This document shows positions 4,852 to 6,723 of a stretch of 6,723 bases of DNA, piece by piece (positions within the stretch are counted from its first letter, which is position 1; each line of letters begins with the position of its first letter). A program made the position numbers and the translations under genes. The notes under the pieces were generated by a model. That model was not told the DNA's origin, ran no database searches, and was given only the letters and a program-made list of their open reading frames with translations. The stretch lies in NCBI GenBank assembly GCA_007119405.1, contig SKPT01000665.1, positions 1 through 6,723 of the forward strand, in the 5' to 3' direction. This DNA is from Phycisphaeraceae bacterium (GTDB lineage: Bacteria; Planctomycetota; Phycisphaerae; Phycisphaerales; Phycisphaeraceae).

Positions 4852-6723
4852 GTCGCCACATCGTCTGAGAGATTGGCTGCCTGGGTCGGACTCCACCGCC
4901 ACTCGCGGACCTCGGGCATGTCCTGGCCGTGCTCGTGAATGTACTGCCGGTGCTCGATCAGCTTGTCGCGAATCATCTGCTTGGCGTAGGCCTGCCTCGG
5001 GCCGAGGCTTGGCACCCGGTCGATCACGTCGCCCACAAGGTGGAAGCGGTCCAACTCGTTGAGAACCGTCATGTCGAACGGCGTGGTTGTCGTGCCCTCC
5101 TCCTTGTACCCGCGGACGTGCAGGTTCAGGTGATTGGTCCGGCGGTAGGTCAGGCGGTGAATAAGCCACGGGTAGCCGTGATAGACGAAGATAATCGGCT
5201 TGTCCTTCGTGAAGATCGCATCAAAATCGCGATCGCTCAGGCCATGGGGGTGCTCGCTGGGCGGCTGAAGCCGCATCAGATCCACCACGTTGACCACGCG
5301 CACCTTCAGTCCCGAAATGTGCTCGCGGAGCAAGGAAACCGCCGCCAGCGTCTCCAGCGTCGGCACGTCGCCGCAGCAGGCCATCACCACGTCCGGCTCG
5401 CTGCGGTGGTCGTTACTGGCCCAGGTCCAGATGCCGATGCCGGCGGTGCAGTGCTTGATCGCCTCGTCCATGCTCAGCCACTGGGGCTGGGGCTGCTTGC
5501 CGGCGACGATGACGTTGACGTAGCCCCGGCTGCGCAGGCAATGATCGGCCACGCTCAGCAGACAGTTGGCGTCCGGTGGCAGGTAGACGCGGATCACGTC
5601 CGCCTTCTTATTCACCACGTGGTCGATGAACCCCGGATCCTGGTGGCTGAAGCCGTTGTGGTCCTGCCGCCAGACGTGGCTGGACAGCAGGTAATTCAGC
5701 GACGCGATGGGTCGACGCCACGGGATGTCCCTGGCAACCTGCAGCCACTTGGCGTGCTGGTTGAACATGGAATCAACGATGTGGATGAACGCCTCGTAGC
5801 AGTTGAACAGCCCGTGCCGGCCGGTGAGCAAGTAGCCTTCCAGCCAGCCTTGGCACAGATGCTCGCTGAGTACCTCCATCACCCGGCCGTCGGCCGCAAG
5901 GTGCTCGTCACTGTCCAGAACCTCGCCGAGAAACGTCTTGTCGGTGGCTTCGAGCACGGCGGTCAGGCGGTTGGAAGCCGTCTCGTCGGGTCCAAAGATG
6001 CGGAAGTTGCGAGCCTGCTGGTTGAGCCTGATCACGTCACGAAGAAAGGCGCCGAGCGTGCGGGTGGCCTCGCCCTCCACGGCTCCCGGTTCCGGAACGT
6101 CCGCCGCATACTCGCGGAAGTCGGGCATCCGCAGGTCGCGCAGAAGCGTGCCCCCGTTAGCGTGGGGGTTGGCGCTCATCCGCCGTGTGCCTTGCGGTGC
6201 CAGCTCGCGCAGCTCGGGATTCAGCCGTCCGTGCTCGTCGAACAGCTCTTCGGGACGGTAACTTTTCATCCACCGCTCAAGCTGCTCCATGTGGGCGGGA
6301 TTACTGGCCATTTTCGTCAAGGGCACTTGGTGCGAGCGCCACGAGCCTTCCGAGGGCTTGCCGTCCACTTCTTTCGGCCCCGTCCACCCCTTGGGCGTAC
6401 GCAAGACGATCATCGGCCACCGCGGCCGGAGTTGCGGACCATCTTCTCTGGCCCCTCGGCCGCCCGGGCGTGCGTCACCCTGGATCCGTCGGATCTGCTC
6501 GTGCACCGTCTCGAGCGCGGCCGCCATGAGCTGATGCATCGCCACCGGATCCTCACCCTCGACGAAATAGGGCTCGTAGCCGTAGCCGCGGAGCAACTGC
6601 TCGAGCTCGTCACGGGGGATGCGGGCGAGCACGGTGGGGTTAGCGATCTTGTAGCCGTTCAGGTGCAGGATCGGCAGGACCGCGCCGTCGTGGGCCGGGT
6701 TAAGGAACTTGTTGGCGTGCCAG
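4842..6723 (-). CDS. xfp: Xylulose-5-phosphate/fructose-6-phosphate phosphoketolase, N-terminus cut
   Basis: Cytoplasmic thiamine-diphosphate enzyme that splits xylulose 5-phosphate (and in many members fructose 6-phosphate) with phosphate into acetyl phosphate and a shorter sugar phosphate. The visible 626 residues run from the right edge to the TAG at 4842-4844. The frame is open past the GTG at 6632: the 30 residues before it (WHANKFLNP near the edge, then [19 protein letters not shown]) are typical of the family, so that GTG is not the start. The family is about 800 residues long, so roughly 170 are missing, including the first thiamine-diphosphate contacts. Visible motifs, counted from the edge: RTPKGWTGP (108-116), SHQVPL (130-135), [10 protein letters not shown] (243-252), and [12 protein letters not shown] (301-312), whose Glu310 is probably the conserved cofactor-activating residue. 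The C-terminal domain is complete. It converges on the plus-strand operon and has no obvious tie to the metal genes. Confidence 0.96.
   Translation of the reverse strand, partial: WHANKFLNPAHDGAVLPILHLNGYKIANPTVLARIPRDELEQLLRGYGYEPYFVEGEDPVAMHQLMAAALETVHEQIRRIQGDARPGGRGAREDGPQLRPRWPMIVLRTPKGWTGPKEVDGKPSEGSWRSHQVPLTKMASNPAHMEQLERWMKSYRPEELFDEHGRLNPELRELAPQGTRRMSANPHANGGTLLRDLRMPDFREYAADVPEPGAVEGEATRTLGAFLRDVIRLNQQARNFRIFGPDETASNRLTAVLEATDKTFLGEVLDSDEHLAADGRVMEVLSEHLCQGWLEGYLLTGRHGLFNCYEAFIHIVDSMFNQHAKWLQVARDIPWRRPIASLNYLLSSHVWRQDHNGFSHQDPGFIDHVVNKKADVIRVYLPPDANCLLSVADHCLRSRGYVNVIVAGKQPQPQWLSMDEAIKHCTAGIGIWTWASNDHRSEPDVVMACCGDVPTLETLAAVSLLREHISGLKVRVVNVVDLMRLQPPSEHPHGLSDRDFDAIFTKDKPIIFVYHGYPWLIHRLTYRRTNHLNLHVRGYKEEGTTTTPFDMTVLNELDRFHLVGDVIDRVPSLGPRQAYAKQMIRDKLIEHRQYIHEHGQDMPEVREWRWSPTQAANLSDDVATSE

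Noticed and set aside
4144..5169. Minus-strand open frame of 341 codons
   Set aside because: It covers the antisense of the methyltransferase and a second frame of the phosphoketolase. No motif is seen and the composition is that of a shadow frame.
1..6723. Insertion sequences, CRISPR arrays, tRNA or rRNA genes
   Set aside because: No transposase-like frame, terminal repeat pair, regularly spaced repeat or tRNA/rRNA-like segment was seen.

Overview
The window is GC-rich bacterial DNA with dense coding, TGA/TAA/TAG stops and standard-code reading. It holds six genes, two of them cut by the window edges, in three blocks. I cannot name the organism from the sequence. An ECF-type sigma factor with a membrane anti-sigma, a YHS protein beside a copper-type ATPase, and an Xfp phosphoketolase would fit a free-living environmental bacterium such as a planctomycete or a proteobacterium. 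That is only a weak lean.

Block 1 (minus strand, 1-2497): a small YHS-domain metal-binding protein (2252-2497) followed by a P1B-type heavy-metal ATPase of the CopA kind (1-2200, C-terminus off the left edge). Between them is a GC-rich hairpin just upstream of the ATPase ribosome binding site. The HMA domain of the ATPase has Ser where the first metal-binding Cys normally sits.

Block 2 (plus strand, 2749-4812): an ECF-like sigma factor, a single-pass membrane protein that overlaps it by ATGA and looks like its anti-sigma factor, then (after 73 bases) an isoprenylcysteine-methyltransferase-like membrane protein, and finally a 30-residue single-helix membrane peptide that starts directly after the methyltransferase stop and has a near-perfect Shine-Dalgarno sequence.

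Block 3 (minus strand, 4842-6723): most of a phosphoketolase (Xfp family) converging on block 2. Its N-terminus lies beyond the right edge.

The most interesting signal is in the divergent intergenic region (2498-2748). The same two-part motif, GTTGAACC-N17-CGTT, occurs once on each strand. One copy points at YHS-copA and the other at the sigma factor. Both parts and the spacing are identical, and the layout is that of an ECF sigma promoter (-35 with GAAC, -10 with CGT). I infer that the sigma factor drives its own operon and the divergent metal-export operon. Its membrane partner has a Cys/His/Met-rich extracytoplasmic domain that could sense copper or a related envelope stress. The methyltransferase and the small membrane peptide may be further members of this response. 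A perfect 9-bp inverted repeat overlaps the sigma-side motif and may be an operator.
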